Notes: a model not told the origin generated them from the letters alone. 64,000 nucleotides of DNA from Thinopyrum elongatum (GCA_011799875.1 CM022301.1:325518929-325582928); one strand, 5' to 3'; positions 22,378-35,360 are shown, counted from the stretch's first letter. Made by a program: numbers and translations.

Positions 22378-22726
22378 AAAAAAATAAAAAAATAAGAAAC
22401 AATCGGGAAGGCAACCCAAGTGCCCACTAGGCACCAGGGTGCGCCTGCCCCACCTGGCGTGCCCTGGTGGGTAATGGGCCCCTCGGGCACCTTCCCAACT
22501 CCGTTTTTCTTCCGTATACTTGTTTCCCAAGATAAAAATTCTTTATATATACCCCCGGACGATTTGACCACCATATCATGGAAATATCCTCTGTTCTTGT
22601 TTCATGTTGTTTTCTATCAGATCTGTCAAGCCACGCATCATGTCTTCTCCCTCCTCCAACAATGTAGAAGGCGATGCTTGGTTGCTATAGGTGGAATTAA
22701 GGGGAGAGGGAATTGAGGAGGCTGCC

Positions 22727-23206
22727 ATGGAAGAAGATGAAGGGAACTCGCTTGGAGTCCACCCTCCGGCCTCCGAGAGGGGGAGTCATGAAGTGCATGA
22801 AGGACTCCCTCCAAGGAGGCCTTTACACAGGTTATATCGAAACAATTTTCATAATTTGATTCACAACTATGGGGTTGAAAATACTCCTCGTGTGCACATA
22901 CCATCCAATTGGGACATATCTCGTCCTAGAGAAAATGATGCAGGAACAAAATCTTGGGGACTGGAGAATAAACATATTATGGCTGAGGTGGAGAAGAACA
23001 CTGAGTTGATTCGTCGAGCACTCTGGGGAATCGAAAGTTTGAGGGAGGGACAAGCTCACCACTTCATCACCACCACCACCATCACCAAAGAAGGAGATTT
23101 AAATACACGAGTATGGGCACTCCCCTTGGCTTTCACCAAGCTTGGGGGAGATGCCTCGGTATTGTATCACCATCACTATTATTACTTTCACCAGTTTTTA
23201 GTTTGA
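22727..23206 (+). pseudogene. Small open frame downstream of pol in the Gypsy element
   Basis: A frame of 159 codons starts at the ATG at 22727 (MEEDEGNSLGVHPP). Its middle, IPSNWDISRPREN and MAEVEKNTELIRRAL, looks like the charged coiled-coil protein found after pol in related Triticeae Gypsy families; this is a recollection of the pattern, not a search. The C-terminal His/Tyr-rich tail reads through CACCAT and TATTAT repeats and is probably not original. Function unknown. Confidence 0.3.
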
Positions 23207-24081
23207 TCCTTAGTTATTTCATGATTTAGTTGAATAAAAGTTTAGTATGATCTATTTTTGAGTGCTAGTTTCATGATCTATCCATCTATGCAATTGAGTT
23301 GAGAGTTATATAATAAAGATTAGTTTGGGTTTTTGCTTCTTTACTTTCTTGTTTCAATCAAAATAAAGGAAATAATGAAAAAGATCATATGCTAATCTTA
23401 TGGTAAGTAATGACATCACATAAGGAAAAGTATAAGTGGTAAAATTTATTGAAAGTAACAAATATACCATTGGTCAATGATGCAATTCATGAAAGAATTA
23501 ATAAGGAAAGAGAAGATTCACATGCAAATATACCATCTTGGACATCTTTTATGATTGTGAGCCCCCTTTAAATATTTTATGCCAAATTGTTGACGTTGGA
23601 CAAGGAAGACAACGTAATGATTTATGTTTGTTCATATTCATATAGAAGTTCTATTTTCATAGATCCTCCAACATGTGGTGCTCGCCTAATATCTTTGCTA
23701 GCCAAAAATTCGCACTACGTAGAGATACTACTTGTGCATCCAAAAACTGTAAACCCAAGAGTCCACCATACCTACCTATGGATTGAGTAAGATCCCTCAA
23801 GTAAGTTGTCATCGGTGCATAAGGCAATAAAAATTGCTTCCAAATATGTTTGATCTTTTAGTGTAAGGGAAAATAAGCATTGTACGAACTTGTGATGGCA
23901 AAGTAATAAAAGCGACAGACTACATAATAAAGGTTGCTGTCATAAGGGGCAATATAGCGTGACGTTCTTTTGCATTAAGAGATTGTGCATACAAACCAAA
24001 ATGCGCATGACAACCTTTGCTTCTCTCTGCGAAGGGGCTATCTTTTACTTTTATGTATTTACTTTTTATGCAAGAGTCAAA
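23207..24081 (+). other. 3' untranslated region of the Gypsy element, first half
   Basis: A/T-rich sequence that aligns in reverse with about 4000-4800 of the first Gypsy element. It stops at GCAAGAGTCAAA, where CACTA-A begins, and continues at 56571. Confidence 0.8.
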
Positions 24082-24107
24082 CACTACAAAAAAACCACTT
24101 CCGTGAT
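24082..24107 (+). repeat. Left terminal repeat of CACTA-A
   Basis: CACTACAAAAAAACCACTTC then CGTGAT, pairing with 56541-56570 with a few mismatches. Confidence 0.85.
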
Positions 24108-24314
24108 GATACGTGTTTGTCACAGTAGGTCGCATTTTTTGTCATGCATGTACATCCATGACGATTTTATGACAGAATCAAGATAGTCATACATGTGCTG
24201 TCGTAGAAGTGTTCCATGACAATACCAAAATTATCATCACGGACGTGTCCACTTCCATGATGATAAATGGCGTGTCATGGAAGTGCTTTCGTCAAGGGTG
24301 ACCGACACGTGGCA

Positions 24315-25370
24315 TCCACCATAACGGGTCGCCGTTAAGCTATCGGGTTCCGGTTTGGATCCGATAACCCGTTAACAGCCCGGACCAATGGGGATTTTCC
24401 ACGCGTAAAACCATCATTGGCTGGAGGAAACACGTGTCGGCTCCTCGGTGGGCCAGATGTCGTCCGTCCAATGGAGGAGACGTGCCTATGATACGTTGAC
24501 ACATGGCAGGGCCCAATAGAGGCCCATATAGGTTAAAAAGGCCGGCCCAGTCAAAGGCCCGTAGTATTTACTCAGGTACTAGTGGGCCAGCCCACTAACG
24601 GCCTGTTTAAACATGGCCCATTTACGGCCCGAAGCCAGATCTGGCTTGTTAATTGTTCACCGAATATTTGGGCCCAATTACGGCCCAGTGACATTTCGGC
24701 CTATTAGAGGCCCGATGTAGACATGGGCCCATTTCAGCCCGGTGTGTCTTTCGGCCTGGGAATGGCCCATGCTGCCCATGGGCCATATATGGTCCGACAC
24801 GACATCCGGCCCTCTAACGGCCCGTGATCAAGGTGGCAACAGTTCAGCCCAACGTGACTTTGGGCCTGTTAAAGGCCTGTCGTATAATTCGGCCCGTTGA
24901 TTCCTCTACTAAGCTTTCGGCCTCTTAAAGGCCCATGATATCAGTGGGCCAACTAAGGCCCGAGATATGTTTCGGCCTAGTAATGGCCCGTCATATAACT
25001 GGGCCAATAATGGCCCGGTCTACATTTCAGCCTGCTGAAGGCCCGTCGACGACTAGTGAAAATTGAGGCCCAACATGCATTTCGACCTGCTAAAGGCCCA
25101 TGGTTTCTTCTGGGCCGTAACAGGCCAGCAGAATATTCAGCCTATTAATGGCCCAAAGCTACATGGGCCCAACTAAGCGCTGGGTCCACTAAAGGCCCAA
25201 CTAAACTTTGGGCCGAATAAAGGCCCGTGTAAGTTGTGGGCCTGATGCAAAGTGTGAAGGCCCCAATGGCCTTTCAGGCCCAAGAAAGTTGCAGGCCGGC
25301 CCAATTGTGGCCCACTAAAATGCAGGCCCGTTAGAGGCGAATGTTTCAGCCCGGTCGACTACATCAGATT
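24315..25370. repeat. 5' subterminal GGCCC repeat field of CACTA-A
   Basis: Several dozen short words of the type AAAGGCCCGT, ATGGCCCA and their reverse GGGCCT fill about 1 kb in both orientations, typically spaced 15-30 bases. In CACTA elements such fields bind the TnpA-type protein. No gene lies here. From 25371 to 25642 nothing else is recognised. Confidence 0.75.
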
Positions 25371-25642
25371 TTCGCCCTTTTTTTCCAGATAGCGAATGAT
25401 GGCATATACGGTAACTAGTAGGAATTAAGAACAAACCTACTCTATACAATAAAGAAATTACGACATAGTAACTTAGAATAAACCTACACTATACAATAAA
25501 GGATTTATGGTATATTACATCCACTGGGCATCGAAGTTCGCCACCAGTGATCATAAAGCGCAACGAAGAAGCAGATTACAAAAATTGGGCGCCATTGCAG
25601 CGTAACAAAATAATACTGAACCAATACCACTTCCAAGACTGT

Positions 25643-28640
25643 TCAAGAAAGGTTAGCCTTGTGCGGGAACTGCTGCGCAAGCTGCTGAGCAAGGCTGTGA
25701 GACTGGCCTAGCATGTCGGTCATAGCTTCCAGGTGTGGCTGTTTAGCAATGAGGTTCTCATTGGTGTTCTCCGCAATCTTTCTTAGAGATAGGACTTCAA
25801 GTCGAAGTTGAGTTGCGGAATGCCTTTCTGCTAGAACTTGGGACTGAAGAAGTCGAACTGATTCAGAGAGCGAATTCTGTGAGCTTGTCTGACTACTAGT
25901 CTCAAGTAACTTGAATACTGCATCAAGACAAGACTTTGGGGTTGTCTCGCTATCTTCAATATGTTTTGCCTTCTTTGCGGCAATATATGTTGGGTTTGTC
26001 TCACAACCTTTGGCAGACTTGTGCATGCCATCAGGCATATCACCCTGAAACAAGCAGAGAGATGACAGGTTTTGCACGTGTGTAAACAAAGATGGTAACT
26101 GTGCTATCAATTCCATCCAATTTCAAATTAGAAAATAAAGAGTAAGTTCAAAATATCAATAGCATAATTTGGCATTGTTCATAATGCGGGGAGCTTCACC
26201 ACACTACTGGATTACCATGTCAACAAAACAAGCATAGATGAAGGGAAATGACAATCATTGTTTCTATTTTGGTTAATGTGCATGGCATGTTGTTCATATC
26301 AACAGCCACATCAGTAAGATAAAACAGGAGATGACAAGGTGCAAACGTGGGCTGCTTCACCACACACTGGATTATAGATCCACAAAAATAAGCATAAATA
26401 TAGGGAGTATTGAGTAATGTGCTTGGTATGAATAAGGAATTTGATTTTACAAGTAAAACTTGGAACTTACAGTTGTTGCGAACATGCATTTTGATAGAAA
26501 CAGCAAACTAAACAGCAGTTGATGATAGGGAGTATGAGCAAATTAAATAGCAGTTGAGGATAAAGGCTTTAGAAGGACTAACTTACATTAACAGTTAACA
26601 CCGGCTTTATAATGCCCTTCTCCATGTCAAGGGAAGGATAACTCAAAAATTTCAGCACATAATCTTCTTCATAAGCATTTCCTGTACTCTATATTTTGTA
26701 GAGAGTAATTATAGATATGATAATATTGGAAGGGATAGAGGATAATGAAGATAAGATGCAGATTGATGCTACATAATCAACTACCAATCCTTGGAAGTAC
26801 AAGCGTTACTGGACAAAATGTACTGACAAGAGCAATGGGCTACACTTCTGCACTGGCATTGTCTATGTATTCAACTTTTTGGTAAGATTAAATATAGATC
26901 TGATATTTTTTAGTAAATGGTGGGCGAGGGAGATAAGATGTAGAACGCTACACAATGAACCAATCCCTCTTCCCATAATATAAGAGTGTTTTGAACACTC
27001 GTGTACTGTGCAAAACGCTCTTATATTATGGGACAGAGGGAGTAGCTGTTAATGTAAGTACAGTGATAGACGACGTTCAGTCCTTACAAGAGGACTACAG
27101 AGCTAAACCTCTTCAAAAGCATTGGATTGATTCTAAATTTATGTAAGAGTCAATACGGATCTTATAATGTCCACCAAATGGAGGATAACGAGGCTAACAT
27201 GTGCAGTGATGCTACATAATCAACCAGCTATGAAAGTAAGTATGGTCATACAGGGCAAGAGGTACTCACAGGAGCAATGCAGTGTGTAGTATAGTTGCGA
27301 GATTCTGTGGTCCCTTAAGAATGAATGTTCTTCTGCAAACAGTTTTCGTACAAGTGAGATGTTAAGGCACATGCAGAAATGTAGTTCAAATTGTGATGTG
27401 ATATCATAGATAGTACCTTACACTGTAGACGAGACCAATGTGTAACAAGATTATTCCAGTCACTGTCTGATAAATGTAGCATCGGAGACTTTACAGAAAT
27501 TTTGTTTAGAGGCTTGCCATCGAAGTGCGCTTGCCTCAGGTAGGAACGATACTTCATCAACGAGTCCTTGAAAAGCGCAACCAACCCTTGCTTGTCTTGA
27601 CTATCTAGTTTGGTCCTCGCCTATTTAAAAGAATAAAATCTTGTGTCTTCTGTCAGCAGAAACATATGCAGTAATTACCATGAATAACATTAGTACATTA
27701 CTTACGCGTAAGTTGCGGAGGAAGATTGGAAATTGTTCTTTGTCTGTGGTATAATCTTTCCATGAAGGAAAGATGCGCACAAAGTTCCTGACAACAATAT
27801 AAGCTTCGTCTTCTAAACTGGGAAGAAGTGGAACATGAGTCCTATTTGCTGCAATTGGGGCTCTCTCTCGTTCGAAAAGGGATTTGGCAACTGGATTTGG
27901 TGTACTCTTTGCTGGAATGGGGGTTTTGCGTCGTAGAGCTGGTGCTATGTCAACTGGCATCATCATACTATTTGCGGCAGTTGGGGTCTGCTGAGTTGGG
28001 GCATTAGAGATGGCCAGTGTAGTAGGGCTAGAGTCTGCTAGAGTTGTGGCCGTGTTTTCTGGGTCTGGTGATATTGCAATTACACTAATGGGCTATTTGA
28101 TTTATCAGGTGTCACTACCTTTTCCAAATACTTTGTTCGTGCTCCTCCGCGATCAGCAATCGCCCTCTTCCTTTTGAACATCTGATACACAAGTACATCA
28201 TTTGAATGGATAAATATGGTATGATGACAGATGGAATATTTACTGAAAATGGATAGGCAGGGTGTATTCACATACACGATGTGTAAACTAAGCTAATGGC
28301 AGTGCAACAAAGTAGAAGCAATGCAAAGCATCAGTTGCAAGATATGTGCGACCAATATAACCTTGGAAAGTTAGAGCATGCACCTTGATGGGTGAATAAG
28401 ATAGGGCATCTGCCTTTGACTCCTCCACTAGGGAGCTACATTGACTTAGGTCTCCCTCTAGCTCAGAATCACTGTTAGGATCATATTCTGAGCATGAATC
28501 TGTAGGTGGAGAGTGTTTGCATTGCATTGCATCCAGACTTGATTTCAGTCCCTTAATGCCAAGTTTGACAGCCATGGCATTGTTCTGCTTTATTGTTTTC
28601 ATGCGCGCAAGCTCATAATCATTATGATGCTGTTCAGTAT
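25643..28640 (-). pseudogene. En/Spm-type (Transposase_24-like) protein of CACTA-A, decayed
   Basis: Four minus-strand exons with matching GT-AG borders are visible: 28384-28640 (DYELARMKTIKQNNA, then a Ser/Asp/Glu-rich part), 27706-28181 (MFKRKRAIADRGGART ... FPSWKDYTTDKEQFPIFL), 27417-27620 (FKDSLMKYRSYLRQAHFDGK ... LSDSDWNNLVTHW) and 25643-26044 (a coiled coil, LQSQVLAERHSATQLRLEVL, to the stop). The W-x-x-L-V-x-x-W type motif and order match the plant Ptta/En/Spm family, thought to bind subterminal repeats. A frameshift near 28090-28105 separates DKSNSP from the next in-frame stretch. An exon usually rich in Lys/Asn after THW is not found. A MITE sits in the 26045-27416 intron. Confidence 0.7.
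26963..27042. mobile_element. Stowaway MITE, 80 bp
   Basis: The ends ATCCCTCTTCCCATAATA and TATTATGGGACAGAGGGAG are inverted, and the interior folds over nearly its full length. TA follows at 27043; the left copy appears mutated to CA. Confidence 0.8.
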
Positions 28641-28659
28641 CTGAGATTCTTGAAAACAT

Positions 28660-31600
28660 AAAAAGTAGTCAGATTATCTATGGAATGCATTGCGGATTCA
28701 ACTCGAACAGTGTCTCCCTATAAACCCCCGCATATGCAAAGTTCACCCCCTCAACCGTGCTGACTAGACCACACACAGAAATACAAACCTCTTATGTCTC
28801 TATAACAGGCAGACACACATTTCAAAACTGAAGTAGGAACATTAGAATCATATCAAATTCATATTTGAACAAATAAACTAAGGAATTATGAGTGGCATAA
28901 TGTTTAGCTTCAAGGGTGGAGTGTTGGTAGTGCGACACAAAGCAAGTAGGCAGATTGTATTCCATGTAAAAGATCGTAGTCTATGTAAAAGGTGGATATG
29001 ACACTTTCTTTCTATACAATGCAGTGTTCGTTGCCCATACATGATGGAAGAGATCACACAGATAAATACTATTCACTCATGTATGCGGTTCCAGTATTTT
29101 GAAACAGGGTGGTCCACCCTAAAAGAATATTAACAACAAATATGACAAGGCAAGCATAGAGGTAGTGAATCAATCATTACTTGTGAGCTTACTAGGACAA
29201 GTATGCAGAATTGTAACTGCAGTAAGAGATCGTCCAAAATCTGAATCAAGAAGTTCATCTAGCACTTATTGTTTGCAACTAATCAACGTGAATAATTGGA
29301 TACCATATCGAATGAGTAAGAAAGACAAGTAAAATTGTCAACAAACCTGGCCTGCAGTAGTAATCTGGGTCAATGTCACTATGACCAACAATCCAAAATG
29401 ACTAGTGTCTATTCCTAGGGCTGGAATTTTGAAACCCTGTGAACTTTACAAGTACTAAAGATTACTGAAATACATCCGAACCATTAAGTGTCGGTAGCAC
29501 TCAGTACACAACAAACCCTAATGACAGTCCTGCCTAATGAGTAACGAATCAATTAGAAAATGGGTGATGAGGAGTGGCTGCTGAGTGTTAAGGACGTATC
29601 TCAGGATAAATCAGGTTGGCTTAGTGGCTGTTGCACACCTGAGCCCTGAACAGACTGGAAAGGTAGGCACGACGGTGCGCCTGGGCAGCGGTGACGCTGT
29701 TGGGCGAGCGGCTCCTGACCTCATGTTAGTCTAGCATCTCCTCCTAGAGTCATGCCGTCCGGGGACGGCAAGTCGCCGGCGAGGCAGGCGGCTGAGGGCG
29801 AGTAGAGATCGGAAGCGCAGCAGAACAGAGGGGAATCGGGGCCTCGGTCGACCCAAAATCCCAGGGTGGGCCGCGACCCATCGTGGGCACCCTGTAGATC
29901 CACACCCAAGCGGCGTACATGCATTTTCGAAGCTAAATTAGGAACCTTTAGCTGACCAATTAAACGACTCTGTTTTAATAATATCAGATTCATATTTGAA
30001 CAACTAAGCTTGTTTAATTTGATGGGTGGAGTAGTGCTATTATGACACGAAGCACGTATGCTGATCGTATAGTGATCATAAAAGAGGGGAAACCCTAAGC
30101 ATGATCAATTAACCCCTATTATGACTGTGCCACGGCAGATTTGAAGCTGCAAACCGCAGAAATGCTATTTAGCAACCATTATTTGCTTCGAATTAAGAAC
30201 TAAATTCTAAGAGCTGAAAAGAAAGTACAGTAACCAAGTTACGATCTATTTTTTGGTTGAGATCAAAAAGTTGAGCAGATATGAAGTAGTACCACCTCTC
30301 TTGCGGTGCCGTGTAGGCATCGGGGGTGCGATGGCTGTCAGTGGCATTGAAGCAGATCTACAATGGTAGACGGGTGCATCGAGGGATAAGTCCTGTTGCG
30401 GTGGACGAGAAGGTCATGGGAGCAGCCCCGGCAAGGAGGACGACAGCGCCGATGAAGCGAGAGGACGCGATGCAAGGCTCCTGGTCCGTCGTCGTGGATG
30501 AGAAATGTCCATCTCTAGCAGTGGACGGCGCGGTCTTGGTAGGCGCTCCGGCATGGTGGAGGACGGCGGCGATGGATGGGGTGGAGGATAGCGGCGATGG
30601 ATGGGGTGGTGGACGGAGGAGGCTGGTGTGGGGATGGTGTTCTAGCGTGGACGGTGTATGAATGGGAAAATGGAGGGAGAGGTACGGGGAACCATGTTTT
30701 TGGGACGCGCCTGTCTGAAATATGGGAAAGTTATGAACTTAGCCCCCGTTTAAAATTTGGACGTCTCATCGGTTGGGGATAGGACAGTAATCTCGCATCT
30801 CCCCAATATTTGCCCAGAGCGATTTCGGGCGATGAGAGGGTGTTTTGGTGCCCACGGTTGGCGCCCACGATGTATGAACGGGGCTGACAGGTAGGGCGGT
30901 TGTGTCACATCTGAGTGAAGTTACAAACCTGCCCCTATTGAAAATATTTTGCCTACATCAATTTCGGCCGACTCGAGTTTGTTTTGCCGCCCACCGTGTA
31001 TGAATGGGGAAATGGAGGGAGAGACAGAGGTCTTTCGGACGAGCTTGAATCAAATGTGTTTTGCCGCCCACGTTTGGCGCCCACCATGTCTGAATGGGCT
31101 CAGAGGCGGTCGTGTCATGTCTAATTGAAGTTACTAACCTACCCCTATTGAGAGCAGTGGAAATCGGGCCGATGGATTGTCCGTGTAAGGGGTAGACAAT
31201 AATTTCCATCTCGCAAACACTGGCTTCGGGCAGCCGACATGGGAGTGGATATTTTGCCGCTTCTTTCAAATTTTGGGACAATAAGCATCCACGTTTACCC
31301 TGGCAACTAAATTCGAATCCATTTTGTATTCTTATACGAATCTTTATAAATCTTTCTATGTGTTTTTATATATCTTCAAAAGCACAACAAAGATGTATTC
31401 CACTGTCATATATGAATATGATTTACAAACACCGATACTCGAAATCAGAAGCTAGAATCCAGTTTAAGGTGAATTCGAATGTTTGAAATCACTTTATGTC
31501 CAACTCAAGTGTCACACGCAGCATAATGTGTACTCCCATTTAGATATGTACACAAGCGATGTCTCAGGATTCAAAATACCGAGTCAATCAACCAATAATG

Positions 31601-31998
31601 TACAAAACAAACAAACATATAAACACTTATAGAGTATATGGATCAATAATATCAACTAACATAGATAAGCCAGGCCGCTGTACTTTTTTTGCTAGAAGAG
31701 CATCATTTTTTTAGCGAAGCTAGTACGGCATCTTGGCCCTTTCAGATGCGTGCCACTTAAGGACCATCTATACTACTATTATTGCTGAATGCATATTCAG
31801 CCCAATTGGAATATTTGTAGGTCTGGCACCGCAATCAAAATGAAATGTCTCAGACTCTTATCAATTAATACAGACTCGTGCTAAAAAAAATACAAACCAA
31901 AAAACAAAAAACAATTATTACATGATCTCTAAAACAAATGGTTTGATCGATTACATGAACAAACAACACAAATGTTATTCAATGATGGAAAAAACATT
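28660..31998. other. Interior of CACTA-A without a clear gene
   Basis: 28.66-29.7 kb is A/T-rich with no supported frame. 29.7-30.8 kb is G/C-rich, perhaps the promoter and leader of the minus-strand TnpA-like gene. Imperfect direct repeats built on TTGGCGCCCAC and CCTATTGA occur at about 30851-30940 and 31066-31150, with a related GTGTATGAATGGG phrase at 30655 and 30996. Confidence 0.45.
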
Positions 31999-32316
31999 TC
32001 ACCTATGATTTACCAAGTGGGAATTTAATTTCCTTTTTTCCTTCAGGACCTTAACAATGCGGTCAGTCTCAGCTTGCTTCGTTTTGAAATACACCAAATA
32101 TTTAATGGTTGTCTTGAGTACTGCTTGTGATTGTGTTGTTTGCTTCCTCAACAAGTCAACTTCATCTCTAAGTGCAGAAGCAGAATCTCTTTCTACCAAT
32201 AGTTTAGCCTCTAGAGAATCAGCAGTTGGCAATTCATGATGCACGATTGGGCCGGTGCCACTGCTGTGGGATGATACAACGTCCATGGGGACCTCGCTCT
32301 TTGATCTTGGGCTAAC

Positions 32317-32892
32317 CTGTTTTGCCTCTAAAGTTCCGATTGGATTCCAAAAAGTTGAAGTTAGCAAAACATCTCAACTGGGAGTTAGAACAGCAAACCA
32401 GTTAAACAAACAAGGAATTAAAGAGTTTCGATTGGATGCTGAAAAGTAGTTACTAACATCATTGTAACCGGTTGCAGCAGCAAAGCAGTTAAACAAACAA
32501 GTTTTGCAAAAGGTACCTATTGTGGCATTGGAGTTTCTCTTGGATCCTGAAAAGTTGAGTAGCCAGTAACGTGATTAGAGCAACCGGTTGCAGCAGCAAA
32601 GCAGATAAACAAACAAGTTTTGCAAAAGGAACCTGTCGTGGCATTGGAGTTTCTCTTGGATCCTAAAAAGTTGAGTAGTCAGTAACTTGATTAGAGCAAC
32701 AAGTTACAACAAAAAACCTGTTACACAAATATATTTTTGAAAATGTACCTGCTGTGCAATTGGACTTCCAATTGCATCCTGAAAACTTGAAGTTGGTAAG
32801 ATGATTACAGCAACAAGTTATAGCAGCAAACCAAGTAAACAAGGAAGTTTCTGAAAGCATACCTGTTGTTCCAACGGAGTTTCAGTTGGATC
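32317..32892 (-). repeat. Tandem array of six 30-nt micro-exons, period about 115 bp
   Basis: Copies at 32863-32892, 32749-32778, 32633-32662, 32517-32546, about 32409-32438 and 32317-32346. The four upstream copies have AG before and GT after, and encode DPTETPLEQQ, DAIGSPIAQQ, DPRETPMPRQ and DPRETPMPQ-stop. Spacing is 114, 116 and 116 bp for these. The copy at 32409 has lost its donor; the one at 32317 reads NPIGTLEAKQ with acceptor AG changed to GG. Confidence 0.75.
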
Positions 32893-33112
32893 CTGCAAAC
32901 TTGAATGTTAGCAATCATAAATAAAGTGATGCAAGAGCCATAAGAAACTAACATCAAACTAGTAAAACTAACTAGTTTTGGCAACGTATTGAATTACACA
33001 TGAACTAGTAAAACTAACAAGTTCTTGGCAACGTATTAATGTAACAAGTTGGTACCGTTTACCCGCAACACAAACATCTGTAAATTTCTTTGATGTAAGC
33101 AGAATGATTCCG

Positions 33113-33153
<41 letters not shown>
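33113..33153. repeat. (CA)n(TA)n microsatellite
   Basis: About 16 bases of CA repeat pass directly into about 24 bases of TA repeat, in an intron of the TnpA-like remnant. Confidence 0.95.
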
Positions 33154-34308
33154 AGTTAAAAAGAAGGTGTCCCTCATACAAACCTGACAGTTGTCTATCT
33201 ATGAATATGCAAACAATACTAGTGCTACAAGTGATAACAGCAAACCATTTAAACAAGCAGGGTATCAGAACGTAAAATACACATGAATTTTGCTGCACCC
33301 TAGAAGTACATATGACCAGCTATCTACGTGCTTAAGTAGCTATTTAAGTTCAGGCAAACAGGTAATTCTTAACAGTAAGTATCAAACACATAGATAGGCG
33401 CAGTCTATAATAGAATTAACAGGCTATGGCATTATGTAATCAGTAGCAAACTAAATTAAGCCAAGCAACATAATTGAACAATTTTGCAATAAGTGGCTAA
33501 CTAAAATTCCGAGAAGGAGGTAACTGAACTTACGCTAGCTCTTTGTACAGGCACACTGCAACTTCTTTTTCGTTTACAAGGTTCTACGAAGGAGTCCATG
33601 GCATCAATTGCTTGGATACGCAGTCCCAATACTTCTTTCTTCCCACACTGCATTGGTAAGTCGAATTATTAATCTGATAAGATGGTGCGTCCTTGATATA
33701 TTATATGAGGACGGGTTGTCAGACTAGTTGTAGCAACACACATCACACTGGATTTTACTGTATATTTCATGCAATTACATTTGGCATATCGAGATCTAAG
33801 CAATCTACATTAGGATGAAAAGACTCGCATCCTTTACATTATTGGCGAACTCAGTTCATAGAAACAAGCAATTCAACCATTCTGTGGGTAAATCAAAAGT
33901 GCCACTGGAATATTTTTCACTACCCCAATCATACACGCAAAAAGGGGCAACGCCACCGTAGGGGCTGGTATGGGCGGCCGCCTCGGGTGGCTGGAAAGTG
34001 TGCACCTAGTTTGAGTCGTCCAGGTTGGCCCAGGCTAGTTTTGTTCGTCCTAGCGCACGAGCAGGCAATGTAAAAAATGAAGAAAAACATTTCACTTTGG
34101 ATGGGCCAATAATGTAAGTGCAAAGCAGGCCCTATAGTAGGCTCACGGCCCAAACGAGCGCCTCCCATATCGATCGACAGCAGGAAAAATCCCAATTCGT
34201 TCGCTCCAGCCTCCAGTCTGGTTCGCTCCTAACCTAGCCGCCGCTGGACAGACCGACACAACACTTCCTCGCGCCCTCGTTGGATGCCGGTCACCGGGCT
34301 TCAAGCGA

Positions 34309-34804
34309 ATGGAAGAACAAGAAGATGAAGATCCAACCCTGGGAGTAGCCTACGTGGGAGGCAGTGACGGCAGCATGGGCATGGCATCGAGCTTGTGCAA
34401 ACGGACAGTCGCAGCTTGCAAGAGCAGCATGCGCAACGAGCAGGTACATCACATCCCTGATTATATCCAATTCATCTGTTCAATTTCTGGCCAATAGTTA
34501 AACCTGACGGTGTTGTAAAACTGCTTGTATGTAGAGAATCTATAAGAAAATGAAACCAATTTCTGCTTATTTTATAACTCCCCCTATCAATATTGAACCG
34601 ACTGAACCTGATGTGTCTAATCAAGTTTCCGGTGCAAACATACAAGCTCATGTTGTTCTTGAGCCTGCAGTGTCTAATGAACAGACTGCTAATGAAGGAT
34701 TTGATGCAAACATTTTACATGCTCCTGGTGATGAACATATAGTGTCTAATGGGGGATCTAATGCAAGCATTTTTCAAGTTCCCATTGAAGGATTTAGTCT
34801 CTAA
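34309..34804 (+). CDS. Two-exon 134-aa frame inside CACTA-A, function unknown
   Basis: Exon 1 34309-34443 (MEEQEDEDPTLGVAYVGG ... SSMRNEQ), donor CAG|GTACATC; exon 2 34535-34804 after TGTAG, starting RIYKKMKPISAYFITPPI, stop at 34802-34804. Both exons are in phase and free of stops. The protein is acidic and contains loose internal repeats (SNQVSGANIQ, NEGFDANILH, SNGGSNASIF). MKPISAYF followed by a Ser/Asn-rich stretch recalls the N-terminus of hAT-like or ZMYM1-like proteins, but no zinc finger or transposase follows, so this is weak. A G/C-rich leader (34200-34308) precedes it. It may be a captured gene 5' end with a chance stop. Confidence 0.4.
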
Positions 34805-35360
34805 TGATGATCTGCTATGTTGAGAGAGAGAGAGAGATTTGCAGGAATTGATGACAAGCAAATTATAGTACATTTTCATGGCTTGAGGAAACATCGAGGC
34901 CATCTACCAGAAAGTCCCCGTATCATGACAACGTAGCATAAATACTTTTCTAATCTGTTGTTTGAAACTATTGGCATATTTGTGCAGGATAGATATATTG
35001 ATATGTAGTTTGCGCACTGGTTATAGGTGCAATTACACTTCGATATTTTCAGCCAGAGAACGAATAATTCAAGCAGGTACAGTCCATGTTAGTAGTCCTT
35101 GTACACCATGTTGCATTTTGTGTTTTTTGGTGCTTACATCATTTAGTGTTTTATAATCTGGAACTACTTTGGATCATTAGCTGGTTTTCAAAGTGCATGT
35201 GGCTTCACATTTCTCAAGTTATGTTGATTTCTGGAGTGCAAGTGCCTTCGTATTTTTTAAGTTAAATTTTCGCCCCTGGTAACTTGAATTCGTGGATCCG
35301 CCACTGCACACAAATCATACACGCATGCCAGTACGAATTAAATGAAATGCAGGGACTTAC

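Larger units (their letters stand above)
31999..33647 (-). pseudogene. Second TnpA-like gene remnant with micro-exons
   Basis: The last exon ends at 31999 with a coiled-coil tail (LLVERDSASALRDEVDLLRK) like the VLAERHSATQLRLEVLSLRK tail of the gene at 25643, so the two are paralogues. Upstream, on the minus strand, lie six copies of a 30-nt exon (32317-32892) and an exon at 33534-33647 (CGKKEVLGLRIQAIDAMD ... KRKRSCSVPVQRAS) with AG and GT borders. One micro-exon copy ends in a stop (TAG), one has lost its acceptor and one its donor. The central En/Spm domain is not seen here. It probably arose by tandem duplication inside the transposon. Confidence 0.5.

Noticed and set aside
24082..24090. 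Reading the GGCCC field and its left end as an independent short CACTA
   Set aside because: No right terminus follows before 56570, and the Gypsy sequence resumes only there.
32460..32900. Possible CRISPR-like array of regular repeats
   Set aside because: The spacing is regular, but the conserved parts are splice signals and a 30-nt exon; the intervals are also related to each other; plant transposon context.
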